A DNA stretch of 36,464 bases from assembly GCA_963575745.1 (NCBI GenBank), contig CAUYUJ010000736.1, forward strand, positions 547,792 to 584,255. Direction: 5' to 3'. This DNA is from Prorocentrum cordatum (taxonomy: Eukaryota > Sar > Dinophyceae > Prorocentrales > Prorocentraceae). The notes beneath the pieces are model-generated. The model was not told the DNA's origin. It made no database searches and saw only the letters and a list, made by a program, of their open reading frames with translations. The position numbers and the translations under genes were made by a program. Shown piece by piece: positions 36,323 through 36,464 of the stretch. The number at the start of each line of letters is the position of its first letter. Within the stretch, counting starts at the first letter, position 1.

Positions 36323-36464
36323 TTTCGAAATCGAGCCCGCGGGTTTCGAAATCCAGCCGAGCTCGTTTTGGGGAGGAAGTCCGAGGCGAAAGCCACATTT
36401 CGAAATCGAGCCCGAGGGTTTCGAAATCCAGTCGAGCCCGTTTTGGGGAAGAAGTCCTAAGCGA
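36323..36464 (+). repeat. 75-bp tandem repeat at right edge
   Basis: TTTCGAAATCGAGCCCG begins at 36323 and 36398, 75 bp apart. Each unit carries two TTTCGAAA-like sites, CGTTTTGGGGA and GAAGTCC.AGGCGA, the core of the 41-bp module. The array continues beyond the window. Confidence 0.85.

Noticed and set aside
35761-36398. Poly-Thr and poly-Val open frames
   Set aside because: Direct translation of the TAC/GAC tract.

Overview
This window looks like gene-poor nuclear DNA from a repeat-rich eukaryote. The sequence is mostly GC-rich. It is packed with tandem satellites, trinucleotide microsatellites (TCC, GAC/GTC, AAC, TAC), dispersed repeat families and inverted repeats. I found no recognisable protein family, rRNA, tRNA, CRISPR array, prokaryotic operon or Shine-Dalgarno-led gene. 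A large-genome protist alga, possibly a dinoflagellate, is my best guess from texture alone; no diagnostic feature such as a spliced leader was found, so the assignment stays open.

Layout, left to right. 1-2.9 kb: a degenerate G-rich 11-bp satellite organised in a ~1.2-kb higher-order duplication and interrupted by a CA microsatellite. 3.0-3.8 kb: a 102-bp tandem repeat. 3.8-9.5 kb: mixed sequence with several inverted repeats, two adjacent 62-bp hairpins, compound microsatellites and the first copy of a GCGCGC-bearing dispersed element. 9.8-13.4 kb: a MITE-like element, dispersed-repeat copies and TCC/GTC tracts. 13.6-15.5 kb: a 159-bp satellite of about 12 monomers. 16.2-24.2 kb: the second GCGCGC element, six same-orientation copies of a dispersed element carrying an internal AAC microsatellite, many 41-bp modules, a 21-bp array, and a 2.6-kb array with a 10-bp unit and a ~470-bp higher-order period. 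24.2-29.9 kb: inverted dispersed repeats, then the most gene-like stretches (25.6-26.1, 28.4-28.6 and 29.6-29.8 kb). 30-36.5 kb: two oppositely oriented 18-bp arrays, a 326-bp foldback element, purine/pyrimidine tracts, a ~330-bp TAC/GAC tract and a 75-bp tandem repeat running off the right edge.

How it fits together. Very long open frames occur on both strands, but most are by-products of repeats whose unit lacks stop codons in every frame, and I do not call them genes. Only a few short, non-repetitive open frames look protein-like, and none has a recognised function. The connections that matter are between repeats. A 41-bp module is shared by the 159-bp satellite (minus orientation) and dispersed clusters (plus orientation). 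A CTCCGGCCCCGTG motif lies on both sides of the 10-bp array. Several arrays have units close to whole turns of the DNA helix (10, 11, 21 and 41 bp).
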